64,000 nucleotides of DNA from Herpetosiphon aurantiacus DSM 785 (GCA_000018565.1 CP000875.1:2743199-2807198), one strand, 5' to 3'. Positions 16,635 through 26,361 are shown, numbered from the stretch's first letter. Notes: generated from the sequence alone by a model not told the origin. Program-made: numbers and translations.

Positions 16635-18656
16635 CTATGGAGCAGTCGCAACGAAGGTGAAGGCTTCCCATGCGCCGCCGATCGCATCGCGATTGGCAAT
16701 CAACATAGGCGAGCCACTATTCAGATCAGTGGTGACATATTTATTGTTAGCGATTGCTTGGAGGCCAAAGGTTCCGTTGCCAAGATCAACGCGGCGGAAT
16801 TTTTCCCAGCCCAATACCCCGCGTGATTGGGCGATCAAGCGCCCACCGTTGTTCAAATCGGCGGCCACATATTTGTTGTTGGCCAGCGACATAAACGAAA
16901 CCGTCCCATCGGGATTCGTGATCATGCGGAATTTTTCCCAGCCTTGGATGCTTGGGCGATTGGCAACCAAGGGATTGTTGCCATAGTTATCGGCGCTAAC
17001 ATAGCTATTATTGGCTCCAGCTTGTAGCGCAACCCACGAACCTTCCGGCGCATAAGCTCGCACCGTATTTTGAAACTGGGTGTTTGGTTGGAAATAATTG
17101 GTGCTGAAGCGTGACCATTTATCGGCGATCGTGGCAGCACTATCATTTAATAGATCTGGTACGGCTTGGGTATTGTTTTGATAGAAGCCCCAGTTGCCGC
17201 CGCCATTGACCTTGTATGTCCAGTTGGTCCATGAAACATTCAAGGCATTCAAGCCAGACATAAATTTTTCATACAGATCGTAGTGAGTTGAGAACCAATA
17301 TTCGCCAGCAAAGCCAGGCACATTCCAATCCTTGGTGAAGGTGGCGTATTTATCCAAGGCACTTTGAATGAAATTATTGGTTACATTCCAATCAGTGACC
17401 GTATCAAAGTTGTAGTGGTGTAATTGATACATCACATTCGTCCAGCCATAGGTTGCAGGCGATAACGCTTGGTACCAATCATAGAAAGCTGCCATCACAA
17501 TCATATGATCGGGGTCTTTGGCGCGAACAGCATCATACAAACGATCAAAGAAATCAAATTTTTGGCGCACCTGTTGCTCGTTTTCGGCTGCGCCGTTGCT
17601 CAGCAATGGCTCGTTGAGCAAATCGTAGGCGGCCACAGTTGGGTTACCACGATAGCGTGTCGCCAAGCGTTCCCAAATTTGCACCGTCCAATTTTGGTAG
17701 GTTGGGTTAGTCCAGAGTTGGTTGGTGCCAGTTTGACCACATGAATGCCATGGACAAGCAGCACCAGGAGCGCCATGCAAATCGAGCATCACATATAAAT
17801 TGCGCTTGCTACTTTCACTAATCAGCCAATCGAGCTTGCGGAACGATTCAGTATCCGATTTCATCGTGCCATTAGTGTTCATCAGCACCAGCCAATGAAT
17901 CGGCACGCGCACCATGTTTAAGCCCATAGCTTTAATCGTATCGAGGTCGCTGGCTTGAATCCAAGTATCTTGGTAGCCGTTGATCAAGCTATCGGTAGTG
18001 CTTGTGCCAAAGCGGTTGGTCAAGGCTTGGCGCAAATTAAATTCATCAGCAATTTGAGCATTGAATTCGTGAATTGACCACCAACTGCCGCTTGAGCCAG
18101 TTTGCAATACGCGAATCAGGCGGGTTACTTGAGTGTTATTGAATTGGACGGTTACCACTTGGCTTGTACCGCTGCCACTGCCAACTGTGAGCCAAGCATT
18201 ATTAACAAAAGCCTGAACTTGATATTGGCGCGGATAATCGCCCGTTGAGGAGCCAGCGTCGATCGTCACCCGTTCGACGGCTTGGTTGCCGCCAAGATCG
18301 ACTTGGAACCATTGACCATTAGCTTGGGGAGCGTTGCTCGTCCAGCGCGTGGCCGGATTGCCATCGATTGCGGCAGCAGCTCCACCAGCTGATCCGCTGG
18401 CAGTCCAGCTGGTGCGCGGTAAAGCGGGATATCCCAAGGGCGACATCCAGCCTTCTTGCAACAACCAACCGCCGAGGTTGGTGCCTTTGAGCGTGACGAT
18501 TGCCCCATTACCAGAATTATTGCGCACTGTCGCGCCGTTGGCCTTGAGAAAATCGCTAGCCCCAAACGCAGCTTGGGCTTTGGGCGTTGCTGAATGTTGG
18601 GCAAAAATACTACAAATAAGACCAAGAACAATAATCAGCCTACTCAACTTTTTCAT
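16635..18656 (-). CDS. Secreted GH5-type beta-glucanase with inserted F5/8C and C-terminal beta-trefoil module
   Basis: 673 residues from ATG 18656 with a perfect AAGGAGGA site. Signal peptide about 1-29. The GH5 fold starts at about 45 (LKGTNLGGWLLQEGWMSPLG, typical of exo-beta-1,3-glucanase-like enzymes). It is interrupted at about 80-208 by a discoidin/F5/8C module, then resumes (DEFNLRQALTNRFG). The acid is in LLNEPLL (about Glu349); the nucleophile is in FAGEYWF (about Glu452). Residues about 535-673 form a fascin-like beta-trefoil with three repeats (VALQAGANNSYVSAD, MSLANNKYVAAD, LQAIANNKYVTTD), probably sugar-binding. Likely substrate is beta-glucan such as fungal wall glucan; exact linkage is not certain. 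It is preceded by a strong promoter and operator. Confidence 0.93.
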   Translation of the reverse strand: MKKLSRLIIVLGLICSIFAQHSATPKAQAAFGASDFLKANGATVRNNSGNGAIVTLKGTNLGGWLLQEGWMSPLGYPALPRTSWTASGSAGGAAAAIDGNPATRWTSNAPQANGQWFQVDLGGNQAVERVTIDAGSSTGDYPRQYQVQAFVNNAWLTVGSGSGTSQVVTVQFNNTQVTRLIRVLQTGSSGSWWSIHEFNAQIADEFNLRQALTNRFGTSTTDSLINGYQDTWIQASDLDTIKAMGLNMVRVPIHWLVLMNTNGTMKSDTESFRKLDWLISESSKRNLYVMLDLHGAPGAACPWHSCGQTGTNQLWTNPTYQNWTVQIWERLATRYRGNPTVAAYDLLNEPLLSNGAAENEQQVRQKFDFFDRLYDAVRAKDPDHMIVMAAFYDWYQALSPATYGWTNVMYQLHHYNFDTVTDWNVTNNFIQSALDKYATFTKDWNVPGFAGEYWFSTHYDLYEKFMSGLNALNVSWTNWTYKVNGGGNWGFYQNNTQAVPDLLNDSAATIADKWSRFSTNYFQPNTQFQNTVRAYAPEGSWVALQAGANNSYVSADNYGNNPLVANRPSIQGWEKFRMITNPDGTVSFMSLANNKYVAADLNNGGRLIAQSRGVLGWEKFRRVDLGNGTFGLQAIANNKYVTTDLNSGSPMLIANRDAIGGAWEAFTFVATAP

Positions 18657-18735
18657 GCTGTTCCTCCTTGAACGATGATCTGCCTGTCGTACAACACTGC
18701 TTGGACAAGTCGGGCGCTCAATTGTTGGAATAACT

Positions 18736-18761
18736 CGGTATCGTTTCCGGAAACGATACCG
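18736..18761. promoter_or_regulatory. 26-base perfect palindrome, LacI-family operator candidate
   Basis: CGGTATCGTTTCC / GGAAACGATACCG, perfect over 13+13 bases. It begins right after the -10 of the glucanase promoter, so a bound repressor would block initiation. The size and CGTTTCC half-site suit a LacI-family sugar regulator, which would induce the gene when glucan breakdown products appear. No such regulator is encoded in the window. Confidence 0.7.
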
Positions 18762-18770
18762 ATAGCATGA

Positions 18771-18798
18771 ATCTTAACACAATTTAATACTTTGTCAA
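18771..18798 (-). promoter_or_regulatory. Promoter of GH5 glucanase gene
   Basis: On the minus strand: TTGACA (18798-18793), a 16-base spacer, TAAGAT (18776-18771). Predicted start is near 18764, abutting the operator palindrome, with a leader of about 105 bases. Confidence 0.75.
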
Positions 18799-19026
18799 GT
18801 TAATCCAATAAGCTAATGCTCTAGCAAAGCGTATGACTAACTGGCGCAACTAACCATGGCTATGGGTCGTGTATCAGAAACACTCAACCGTGGGAGTAGG
18901 GCAGAAGTCCTAAACCATAAGTTTATCGATCAAGGGGTGGTGTGGGAGTAAACACCTATATAGCCAGAGGTTATATCTCGCTATACTCTTTGCTATCCAA
19001 ACTCATCACAGCTATACGGGGTTGCT

Positions 19027-19827
19027 ATGGATCGCAAACAATTTCTCAAACTTCTTGGCACCAGTGTCGCAACAGGCTTTTTAGTTCGCTCTTTCGAACC
19101 CAAACAAGCCGCTGCGATGGGACTCACGGCGCTACAGTTTAGTGGTACAACGCTCGCTGATTGGAAAACAGTGCTTGGTGATGGTTTATGGACAGCACCA
19201 AATCAAGTACCGGTCAATAATGCTGATATTCAAACCGATCAAACATCCACCAAAAGCATTCTGCGAGCAAATATCAGCCAACGTGGAGTCATGGCGCATA
19301 ACATTACCTATAAATCACTGATTGATCAGGATCTGTTTGAGTATATTCATACAACCAGCTATGAATTTCGCTTACCATATATTCCTCAGACAAATTCAGG
19401 AATCCAAAATGCTCAAACCTTTGAAGGTGGTTTTTTTATCTGGGATGGCAGCCAAACCCAACTAGATTATGGATGTGCCTTTCAATGGGTGCTCAACCCA
19501 TGGATGAGTACATTCGGGACAGTCTATAGCTGGTCAAGCGATGGCGCTACACAAGGCTGGATACCGTGTGGATTCCTCCAACCTGATACGAATTGGCATC
19601 AATACCAAATGATGGTTGATTATCATAACCAAACCTGCCGGCTCACGATTGATCAAACCAGCATCCCCATTTGTTTTACGGCAACACCCAAAGTCGGCTG
19701 GGGGACGGAAACTGCTGCACGATTTCAAACTGAAATTATTAGTATCTGGCCTGGTAATACTAGTATTGCACCATCACATGCTGTTGAAATTCGTAATTGG
19801 AATTGGAATTTACAACCATACACCTAA
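19027..19827 (+). CDS. Secreted hypothetical protein, concanavalin-like fold suspected
   Basis: 266 residues from ATG 19027 (GGGG six bases upstream). The N-terminus MDRKQFLKLLGTSVATGFLV resembles a Tat-type signal (RKQFLK rather than the usual RR), with a cleavage-like AAAMG at about 30-34. The rest is a beta-rich domain with evenly spaced aromatic residues (TSYEFRLPYIP, FEGGFFIWDGSQTQLDYGCAFQWV, DTNWHQYQMMVDYHNQTCRL, AVEIRNWNWNL). That pattern recalls a concanavalin-like jelly roll of lectin or polysaccharide-lyase proteins. No catalytic motif is recognised. It is divergent from the GH5 glucanase and followed 16 bases later by a small gene. Confidence 0.8.
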   Translation: MDRKQFLKLLGTSVATGFLVRSFEPKQAAAMGLTALQFSGTTLADWKTVLGDGLWTAPNQVPVNNADIQTDQTSTKSILRANISQRGVMAHNITYKSLIDQDLFEYIHTTSYEFRLPYIPQTNSGIQNAQTFEGGFFIWDGSQTQLDYGCAFQWVLNPWMSTFGTVYSWSSDGATQGWIPCGFLQPDTNWHQYQMMVDYHNQTCRLTIDQTSIPICFTATPKVGWGTETAARFQTEIISIWPGNTSIAPSHAVEIRNWNWNLQPYT

Positions 19828-19843
19828 GCAATAGGGGATGATC

Positions 19844-20179
19844 ATGCGAAATATTCGTCTTGAAACAAGCAGTATCGATAATCAAGCGACATTAAGTAGT
19901 GCCTTGGATCGATTAATGGCCTATCCTGGCTGGTATCAGCGCGAATGTGAGCCATGGCTAGATTTGGTGAGTTATTTTGATAGCCAACATAGCCTACAGC
20001 CACATAAAACACGCAAAGCTGGGTTCGAGCAATTTATTATCGAGATTGTTGGCGCTGAATCCTTTTGGACAAAATACCCAAAATTAGCAAATCTTTTAAT
20101 TAAATGGATTGCCGATGTAAACAAACGGGCAATGCAGCGCTCAGGGCAGGCGATTATCCGATTAACGCTTTTGCCTTAA
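19844..20179 (+). CDS. Small hypothetical protein
   Basis: 111 residues from ATG 19844, chosen because AGGGG lies 6 bases upstream; the ATG at 19838 is too close to that site. Cytosolic, with no signal or membrane helix and helical character (TLSSALDRLMAYPGW, YPKLANLLIKWIADVNKRAM). It follows the 19027 gene by 16 bases and is probably cotranscribed. Its stop overlaps the stop of the convergent gene at 20176 by 4 bases. No family recognised. Confidence 0.7.
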   Translation: MRNIRLETSSIDNQATLSSALDRLMAYPGWYQRECEPWLDLVSYFDSQHSLQPHKTRKAGFEQFIIEIVGAESFWTKYPKLANLLIKWIADVNKRAMQRSGQAIIRLTLLP

Positions 20180-21882
20180 ATCTTTGGGTGTTTTTTGCGT
20201 TTCCAGCGGCGATAACCCTGCCATCCTCCGATTAATCCAAGCATGCTTAGCACGATAAGCGTTATTCGAAACGGCTTGAGCCACGCCTCCCACCAGCGAA
20301 TAAACGGGCTAGGCTCAAGCCCCAACAACACTTTGCTGATTAATTTTGGTTCATAGGTCTCGTTATAGAGTCCTAATTGGGTTTGCGGGCCACGTTGCCA
20401 TGGCCAAAACCCAGCAACAGCCTTTGGAACCTCAGGAATATCGAAGAGTGTCCAGATCAAAAAACCATTATAGGCTTCGGCTTGTTGCATTAATCCCGTT
20501 AAGTAGTTTGCTTGCTCACGCTGGTTGTGGCCATGAGGAAAAAATGGGCTATTCCAGGTTGGCATCCCAATCTCAGTTAACAGGAGCGGTTTCTCGCCAA
20601 CTACCTGTCTGAGGCGTTGATAGTGGGTTGCCAATAGTTCAGTTGATCCATAGTAATGAAACGAGACCAAATCGACATCTTGATATAACCGTTCAGCAGC
20701 TTCAGGTGTAGACCAGCCAATCGTAATCAGATGATGGGGATCAAGCCGACGAAGCTGGCGGATGCTATGCTGGAGCCATGCCTCAACCACTACCTGACTA
20801 GCAGTTGCATAATCACGATCTGGCTCGTTTTTAACATCCCATGCCATAATCGCCGGATGTTCTCGTAATGCAGTTACCACGGTTGTTAAATAGCTGTCGG
20901 TTGCTTGCCAGCGTGCCAGCTGATAATCGCCTAAAAAATCGAATAAGGTGACAATGACCTTGATGTTCGCTTGATCAGCCTGATCCAGAAAATCGGTCAC
21001 AGAACGTAGATAGAGACTTGTGCTATAGGGTTCGGTAAATTGCTCAAACGGAATGAAAATCCGCACACTATTCAAATTTAGTTGTTGAACTAACGCGAGA
21101 TCTTTTGTCGTTTGTTGGGGTTGATAGGCAGGCCAAAATTGTAGCCATGGAGTTTTAGAAGGATAATAATTAACGCCTCGGGCGATAAAAGGCTGATCGG
21201 CAAGTTGTAACTGTTGCTGATTAACCTGCAACAGTTGAGGCCTTGGTTGATACGAGGGTTCTATCGGGGTTGGCAGTTCGTGGCGAACCCAATGCCGAAT
21301 TCGCCATGTGCCATCTTGCAACAGCATCACAATCTCATAGCGTGCATACAACCATTGAGCCGATACTATTTCCCCGTCAGCATCATAGATCATCTGATAG
21401 ATCTCGGCTTGGGTATCGGTCAGAGCTACAATTGAGCCATCTGCTGCATAGAAATGCAGTTGTAATTGGTGGGCTGTATCAATTTGATCGATCTTTATAT
21501 TCTCAGTCGTGCTGATACTAGTCGTGAGATAATGCAAGGCTGGCCCACTAAAACTGGTGTGTAAATTGTAGGGACGGCCAATCTTCAAGGAAAGATTCCA
21601 TTGGAGCCACGCTCGACCATAATCGCTGGTCAGTTGTTGGCGAGTAAAATCTTCCATCACACGACCAGTGTCGGGGTCGTCAGGCAGCCACTGTGTTGCG
21701 ATTGCGGCTTCGGGCGGCAACATGGGTGGCAATTTTAGGGCACTAGCAGGGTCGGCACCTTGCTGGAAGCTAGCGACAAGCCAGGCAACCCGACCAACTC
21801 CCCACCAGCCACATTGACCAAGGATGAGCAAAAAGAGGAGCCATATAATAATTTTGAAGCGCCGCTGACTCATGAACCACAT
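20176..21882 (-). CDS. Membrane-anchored GH5-like glycoside hydrolase
   Basis: 568 residues. An N-terminal anchor helix lies at about 10-35 (FKIIIWLLFLLILGQCGWWG) and a second helix near 540-555 before a basic tail (RRWKRKKHPKI), so the catalytic part is outside, tethered at both ends. Residues about 60-210 form a beta-rich domain of unknown type. The GH5/mannanase-like barrel is at about 220-500, with FIARGVNYYPSKTPW, LNSVRIFIPF, the acid in DVKNEPDRDY (about Glu353), DLVSFHYYG and the nucleophile in LLTEIGMPTW (about Glu437). ATG 21882 begins 10 bases after the upstream lipoprotein stop; ATG 21873 is an alternative. Probably trims or processes a polysaccharide made by the neighbouring locus; the substrate is unknown. 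Confidence 0.88.
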   Translation of the reverse strand: MWFMSQRRFKIIIWLLFLLILGQCGWWGVGRVAWLVASFQQGADPASALKLPPMLPPEAAIATQWLPDDPDTGRVMEDFTRQQLTSDYGRAWLQWNLSLKIGRPYNLHTSFSGPALHYLTTSISTTENIKIDQIDTAHQLQLHFYAADGSIVALTDTQAEIYQMIYDADGEIVSAQWLYARYEIVMLLQDGTWRIRHWVRHELPTPIEPSYQPRPQLLQVNQQQLQLADQPFIARGVNYYPSKTPWLQFWPAYQPQQTTKDLALVQQLNLNSVRIFIPFEQFTEPYSTSLYLRSVTDFLDQADQANIKVIVTLFDFLGDYQLARWQATDSYLTTVVTALREHPAIMAWDVKNEPDRDYATASQVVVEAWLQHSIRQLRRLDPHHLITIGWSTPEAAERLYQDVDLVSFHYYGSTELLATHYQRLRQVVGEKPLLLTEIGMPTWNSPFFPHGHNQREQANYLTGLMQQAEAYNGFLIWTLFDIPEVPKAVAGFWPWQRGPQTQLGLYNETYEPKLISKVLLGLEPSPFIRWWEAWLKPFRITLIVLSMLGLIGGWQGYRRWKRKKHPKI

Positions 21883-21892
21883 CTCATTTGTA

Positions 21893-23113
21893 TCAAGGAA
21901 CTACCAGCAATAATTTGGCTTGTTTATCGCCAACCCGGCAGATCAGGGTATAACGACCTGCTGGCAACAACGATCGCCGGATCGTTGTTTGGATATAACC
22001 CGCCACAACATCGCTCGTTTGTTCAAACCTTGCAGGTCCAGTGACTTGTAATACTGCAATCGTCCCATCGGGAACATATTGCTGTAAACTCCCACTAATT
22101 GGCCCTGCGGTAATGCTAATTACATCGGTTGCAACCACTGCCTGCAACGCAAAATCAAACCCACCATTCGGCGGAACATCGACTATAAGTGGCTCACTGG
22201 CTACCCGAAAAATGCGTGCTTGGATCGTCAAGGTGGTTGCTTGATTGGGTGATAGAATCTGGGCTTCGGCAACGCCCCGAATCGTCACACTATTAATCAG
22301 CCGTTTCAGACCAGTCCCATCATTAACCTCAAATACTACGCTTGTACCATCGGGCATCACATTGCCAAACGCGTCGCGAATAAGGTTTGTTTGAACCGGA
22401 ATAAAACTATGTCCATCAGCGCTAATCCGAGTCGGTAACTGACCAAGCTGAATACTAATATCGACTGGCCAACCAGCAACTTCAAGCAACTCGGCTTGAG
22501 GCCCAAGCCGGTCTTGGCTTGTAGCACTAATCAATGTTTTTCCAGCAACGGTTTGACTGTAGAGTCGTTGCCATGCTAGTAGATGGGCGGTTTTGACCGT
22601 AATTCGCGTTAGCTGTTGATTTGGGCGTTGAGCCGTAATATCTACCGCCGAGGCATCAGCAATCGGGTTGCCAAATTGATCATGGGGAATCACGACAACC
22701 ATACTCCAAGTTGCACCATTGGCAATAATCGAACGTGCCCCAACTAAAGGGCGAAGAGGTTCAACCACCATTCCTGGCTGAAAACTGGTTGTCGCGCGAG
22801 CCTGTACCTGGCCTACCTGGGCCACAATTGTTACATCACCGCGTTGCTCATTCCATGGGGAGATCAAGGAGGTTGTTCCTTGCCCATTCACAATCGTTAC
22901 TGCTTGACTATGCACAGCATAACTTGTTTGCATCGTGAGGTTCACAAGGCCATTCCAGTTTGGCTCAACCTCAAGCAAAATTGGGAGATCAGCCCCAACT
23001 ACACTGGTTGGAGCCACGCCAATCGTGATCCGAGTTGGAGCCGATGGAAGCGATTGTTGCGATTGACAGGCGATTAACCAGCAAGCGCTAAGCAGGAGTA
23101 GCATCCAACGCAT
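21893..23113 (-). CDS. Lipoprotein with tandem Ig-like domains
   Basis: 406 residues from ATG 23113 with GGAGA seven bases upstream; the in-frame TTG at 23119 overlaps the preceding stop and is less likely. The lipoprotein signal MRWMLLLLSACWLIAC puts the lipidated Cys at about 16. The rest is a string of about four beta-sandwich domains like bacterial Ig/invasin (Big_1) folds: VVIPHDQFGNPIADAS, TNLIRDAFGNVMPDGTSVVF and AGRYTLICRVGD are typical motifs. It sits 2 bases after the polytopic membrane protein gene and 10 before the anchored hydrolase, so the three are one operon. A structural or substrate-presenting role at the membrane surface is likely. Confidence 0.85.
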   Translation of the reverse strand: MRWMLLLLSACWLIACQSQQSLPSAPTRITIGVAPTSVVGADLPILLEVEPNWNGLVNLTMQTSYAVHSQAVTIVNGQGTTSLISPWNEQRGDVTIVAQVGQVQARATTSFQPGMVVEPLRPLVGARSIIANGATWSMVVVIPHDQFGNPIADASAVDITAQRPNQQLTRITVKTAHLLAWQRLYSQTVAGKTLISATSQDRLGPQAELLEVAGWPVDISIQLGQLPTRISADGHSFIPVQTNLIRDAFGNVMPDGTSVVFEVNDGTGLKRLINSVTIRGVAEAQILSPNQATTLTIQARIFRVASEPLIVDVPPNGGFDFALQAVVATDVISITAGPISGSLQQYVPDGTIAVLQVTGPARFEQTSDVVAGYIQTTIRRSLLPAGRYTLICRVGDKQAKLLLVVP

Positions 23114-23115
23114 GA

Positions 23116-26100
23116 TCAATTCTCCGCAAAATAGCCATGAATACTGATGCGAACCGCAGAATAGCCCGTCGTTGCGGGAAGAGTCAGGAAATAGCTCGGC
23201 TCAGCATCAGGAATCCCTGCCTCGACCAAGGCGTTGACCACCGTATCGCCATCAGTTTTAATGATCTGAATTGCTGATGCAGGAATAATGGGAATACTTA
23301 CCACTGTTGAGCGTTGTGGACGAATCGAGCTTGCCACAAAAGCGTGATCAACCCAAGCCACGTCACCATTTGCATCGTAATAGGTTAGCAAAATATGCGG
23401 AATAGTAGCTTCTTCCGTACCATTATTGATCGCAGTCAACTCAATCTGCTGCGGTTCTGCATGCGCATGTACAACAACATCTTGCACTGCCAACCCCCGA
23501 TTAAGATCGCGATTGGTCACAACTGCTTTGGCATAGACGATAAAATGGTCAATTGGTGAGGGGAAGGATACTGGTGAGAATGCATTGGGGTTGAATTCGC
23601 CAGCGGTTAATGTATCGCTCAGCACCGCCCCAGCTACTCCTTCAAAGTCAATTCGAAAGGGAGTTACTTCTTTCGGTAAAATCTTATGATTGATCACCGA
23701 TTGGGCATTATAGCGGGTCAGTTCTCGATCATTCTCATCAAAGAGGATTCCAGTCACGGTAAGATCAGCGGGATCAACATCGAGATTCAACACTTCGCCA
23801 ACAATACTAGTACGCCCTCGATAGGAGACCAATCGCGATGAAAGGACAGAAAGTTTAGGCCGATCTTGGACATCAGCAAATGAGGTTATCGTCGTGGTGA
23901 CTCGTCGTCGTCCAGCCGCAAACCAATCAATCGCAGCTTGTCGAATAAATGTATCAGGCGGAACCCGTACATCTACCTTGGCAGTCGGGATATACCATTG
24001 ACTATCACGTTTAACCAAGATCAGCCGTTCTCGGGTTGGGTATTCGTTAAGCGCTGTAACCCAACGTGTCTCCACATCGACGATCCGCGTTGTTTGATCA
24101 CCCCCCAAATCGTTAACAATGACCGAATCTAATTTGCCATACGAAGCCACTAAGCCCCCTTGAACTGAAAGTTCAAGTAGATATTGATCATATGTCGGGC
24201 GTGTTTGCGGATCAAGGCGGGCATAGGCTGCTGAAAACCGTCGGAAATCGAGATCATCGTAATATGCCAAGACCACAGCTTCGGGGCTTTGTTGCACTTG
24301 GGCATAATGTCGCCAGCCGGTAAAAATACTTGCAAGCAGAATCAAGCCTAATAATCCATTTCGGACTGCATGCGCCGATGGCGGAGCAGGCTTAAGCTTT
24401 GGCAGCTTTTGCCAGAGCGTGCGCCAAATTTGCCAACGCGTTCGGCGTTGATCATTAGTAGCTGGCACAACTGACCAACGTTTAAGCAATTGATCAAACG
24501 TATACCACCAACGTTCATAGGGAATGATCGGAATACGATGCGGCAACAATGGCCGAAGCATTCGTCGCAGGCGTGGCCCCCATAGCCCCGCACTCAAGGC
24601 CAAAATTCCCAAGCCTAGGGCTGTAGGTGGCACTACCCCCCAGATAATCCGTTGAAACCAGGGAATTTCCCGCCGAGGCAAGATCTCAGGTAGTGGCGGA
24701 ATATCCTCACGTTCCCAAACCACCAACCCGTTTTCTAGGCGTTGAATCCGATGCCAACCTGAAAAATAGAGTAGCGGATCGTAAAATTGATCATTGGAAA
24801 ATACATATTTGAGGTTGTATTTATCGGGAACTGCCAAAAATTGCTGTAACGAACCAATCCCGGGAATCCCACGGAATTTAGCTCCCTCAAGCCGCTCAAC
24901 TGGGGTTGTAGTTAATTCTGGTAAGCGACGAGCTGAATGATAATTGCCATCAACTGTGGTAGCCGTCGTTTGAGCCGAAACCCACGCCATCTGATCGCCA
25001 AAGCCAAGCATCAAATAGCGCCAGCGCCAGTGTTCATCTTTTTCGATAAAGGCAACCAATGGCACCGGATCAATCGCATCAGGCTGAAAGCGGCGAAATT
25101 GGGTAAAGTTTGAGGTAAATACGGCAACCCCAACATAGATCAGCACACAACAGACTTGGGTTATGCGCCACATCTTGTTGCCAAATTGGTCGCGCAGATA
25201 GCGGGCAAGATTACCATGACGCATGCTCACCACAAATTCACCAAGCAAGGGCGTAAATAAAATTGTGGCCCAAAAGGTAAACCGATCAAGGGTTAAAATA
25301 TCAAATGCGCCGCCTAAAAGAGCCTTAGGAATAGGCGTAGTACCGCCAGTTCCTAGTAAAAACAAGGCACTGATCGAGAGCGCCATGGGCCATGCCCGAC
25401 TAAAAAAACCTTTATAAAAAAGATAAGGCAAGACCAACAAGGTCGAGCCATAAGGCAATAACCAAAAAACAATCCCCGCATTTGGGTTCTCAATAAACGA
25501 ATCACGTGATGCGTGAGGAATTGGCACTTGGCTGATCGGGTCACTGCTACTCCAAAGCCAATATGGTAAGACAACCAAGACCAAGGCAGCAATTAAACCT
25601 GGTCCATAGATCGCGGTGCGAATCAATGGTGGTGCAATTCGGCGTAAGCGTCGAACGATTAATGGGCGAATATTTGAACGTGTAATGCGAGCAGGATGCA
25701 GCGTATCCTCATCAGCTTTTGCTTGTCGAAATGCTTCAACCAAGGCTAAAAGAATCACTGGCCCGGCAAAAAAGACCGCTCCAAATAAGGTTGTTACATG
25801 ATGTCCAGCGGTGGTTGCTGCATGTAATAACCATGCTCTGATCAGATCACGCCAATCACCTTCACTCAGCCAGCGTTTGACAAATGGCAGGGTATTCAAC
25901 AAAAACCCTAAAGAAAAAGTTGTTGGGAGCTGCCCAAATACATGCACGGTTTCGCAGATGCTCGAACTGAACACAATGAGCAGAGCGGCATAACCTGCCG
26001 CTTCCTCAGAAACCCAAAGCTTGGCAAATCGATACATTCCAAGGGTTAAATTAAGCAGCGCAGCCAATTGGACTACCACAAACGCTGGCAATAAACCAAT

Positions 26101-26361
26101 CACCATCCCCAGCAACCCTATCGATTGTTGGGAGCCTGGTGGATAACTAATCAGCGGAAAGCCCGTATACCAGCGATAATCCCAATGATCAAACCATGTT
26201 CGTCGATAATGATCGGCAAAGAAAATATGCACATAGGCATCGTAAGTGCGTTTGAAATTGCCCGATACCAGCAAGATTCCATGAAATGCAATCACCAGAA
26301 TCAAGGCAGTCAGCAAATGTGGATTGATCGGAACGCGACGTTGCATAAAGTGATACCTCAT
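23116..26361 (-). CDS. Large polytopic membrane protein, PTPS-related glycosyltransferase-like
   Basis: 1081 residues with about 11-13 hydrophobic helices in the first 640. A final helix near 690-710 precedes a large extracytoplasmic domain (about 715-1081) with an NTF2-like part (VVLAYYDDLDFRRFSAAYAR) and Ig-like segments. After the first helix comes YDAYVHIFFADHYRR then YRWYTGFPLISYPPGSQ. This resembles the membrane proteins annotated as 6-pyruvoyl-tetrahydropterin-synthase-related and GT-C glycosyltransferases, where acidic residues in the first outer loop are catalytic. First gene of the three-gene minus operon, divergent from the GT2 gene. ATG 26361 is used; ATG 26346 has a comparable ribosome site. 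Likely transfers or polymerises lipid-linked sugars (inference). Confidence 0.8.
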   Translation of the reverse strand: MRYHFMQRRVPINPHLLTALILVIAFHGILLVSGNFKRTYDAYVHIFFADHYRRTWFDHWDYRWYTGFPLISYPPGSQQSIGLLGMVIGLLPAFVVVQLAALLNLTLGMYRFAKLWVSEEAAGYAALLIVFSSSICETVHVFGQLPTTFSLGFLLNTLPFVKRWLSEGDWRDLIRAWLLHAATTAGHHVTTLFGAVFFAGPVILLALVEAFRQAKADEDTLHPARITRSNIRPLIVRRLRRIAPPLIRTAIYGPGLIAALVLVVLPYWLWSSSDPISQVPIPHASRDSFIENPNAGIVFWLLPYGSTLLVLPYLFYKGFFSRAWPMALSISALFLLGTGGTTPIPKALLGGAFDILTLDRFTFWATILFTPLLGEFVVSMRHGNLARYLRDQFGNKMWRITQVCCVLIYVGVAVFTSNFTQFRRFQPDAIDPVPLVAFIEKDEHWRWRYLMLGFGDQMAWVSAQTTATTVDGNYHSARRLPELTTTPVERLEGAKFRGIPGIGSLQQFLAVPDKYNLKYVFSNDQFYDPLLYFSGWHRIQRLENGLVVWEREDIPPLPEILPRREIPWFQRIIWGVVPPTALGLGILALSAGLWGPRLRRMLRPLLPHRIPIIPYERWWYTFDQLLKRWSVVPATNDQRRTRWQIWRTLWQKLPKLKPAPPSAHAVRNGLLGLILLASIFTGWRHYAQVQQSPEAVVLAYYDDLDFRRFSAAYARLDPQTRPTYDQYLLELSVQGGLVASYGKLDSVIVNDLGGDQTTRIVDVETRWVTALNEYPTRERLILVKRDSQWYIPTAKVDVRVPPDTFIRQAAIDWFAAGRRRVTTTITSFADVQDRPKLSVLSSRLVSYRGRTSIVGEVLNLDVDPADLTVTGILFDENDRELTRYNAQSVINHKILPKEVTPFRIDFEGVAGAVLSDTLTAGEFNPNAFSPVSFPSPIDHFIVYAKAVVTNRDLNRGLAVQDVVVHAHAEPQQIELTAINNGTEEATIPHILLTYYDANGDVAWVDHAFVASSIRPQRSTVVSIPIIPASAIQIIKTDGDTVVNALVEAGIPDAEPSYFLTLPATTGYSAVRISIHGYFAEN

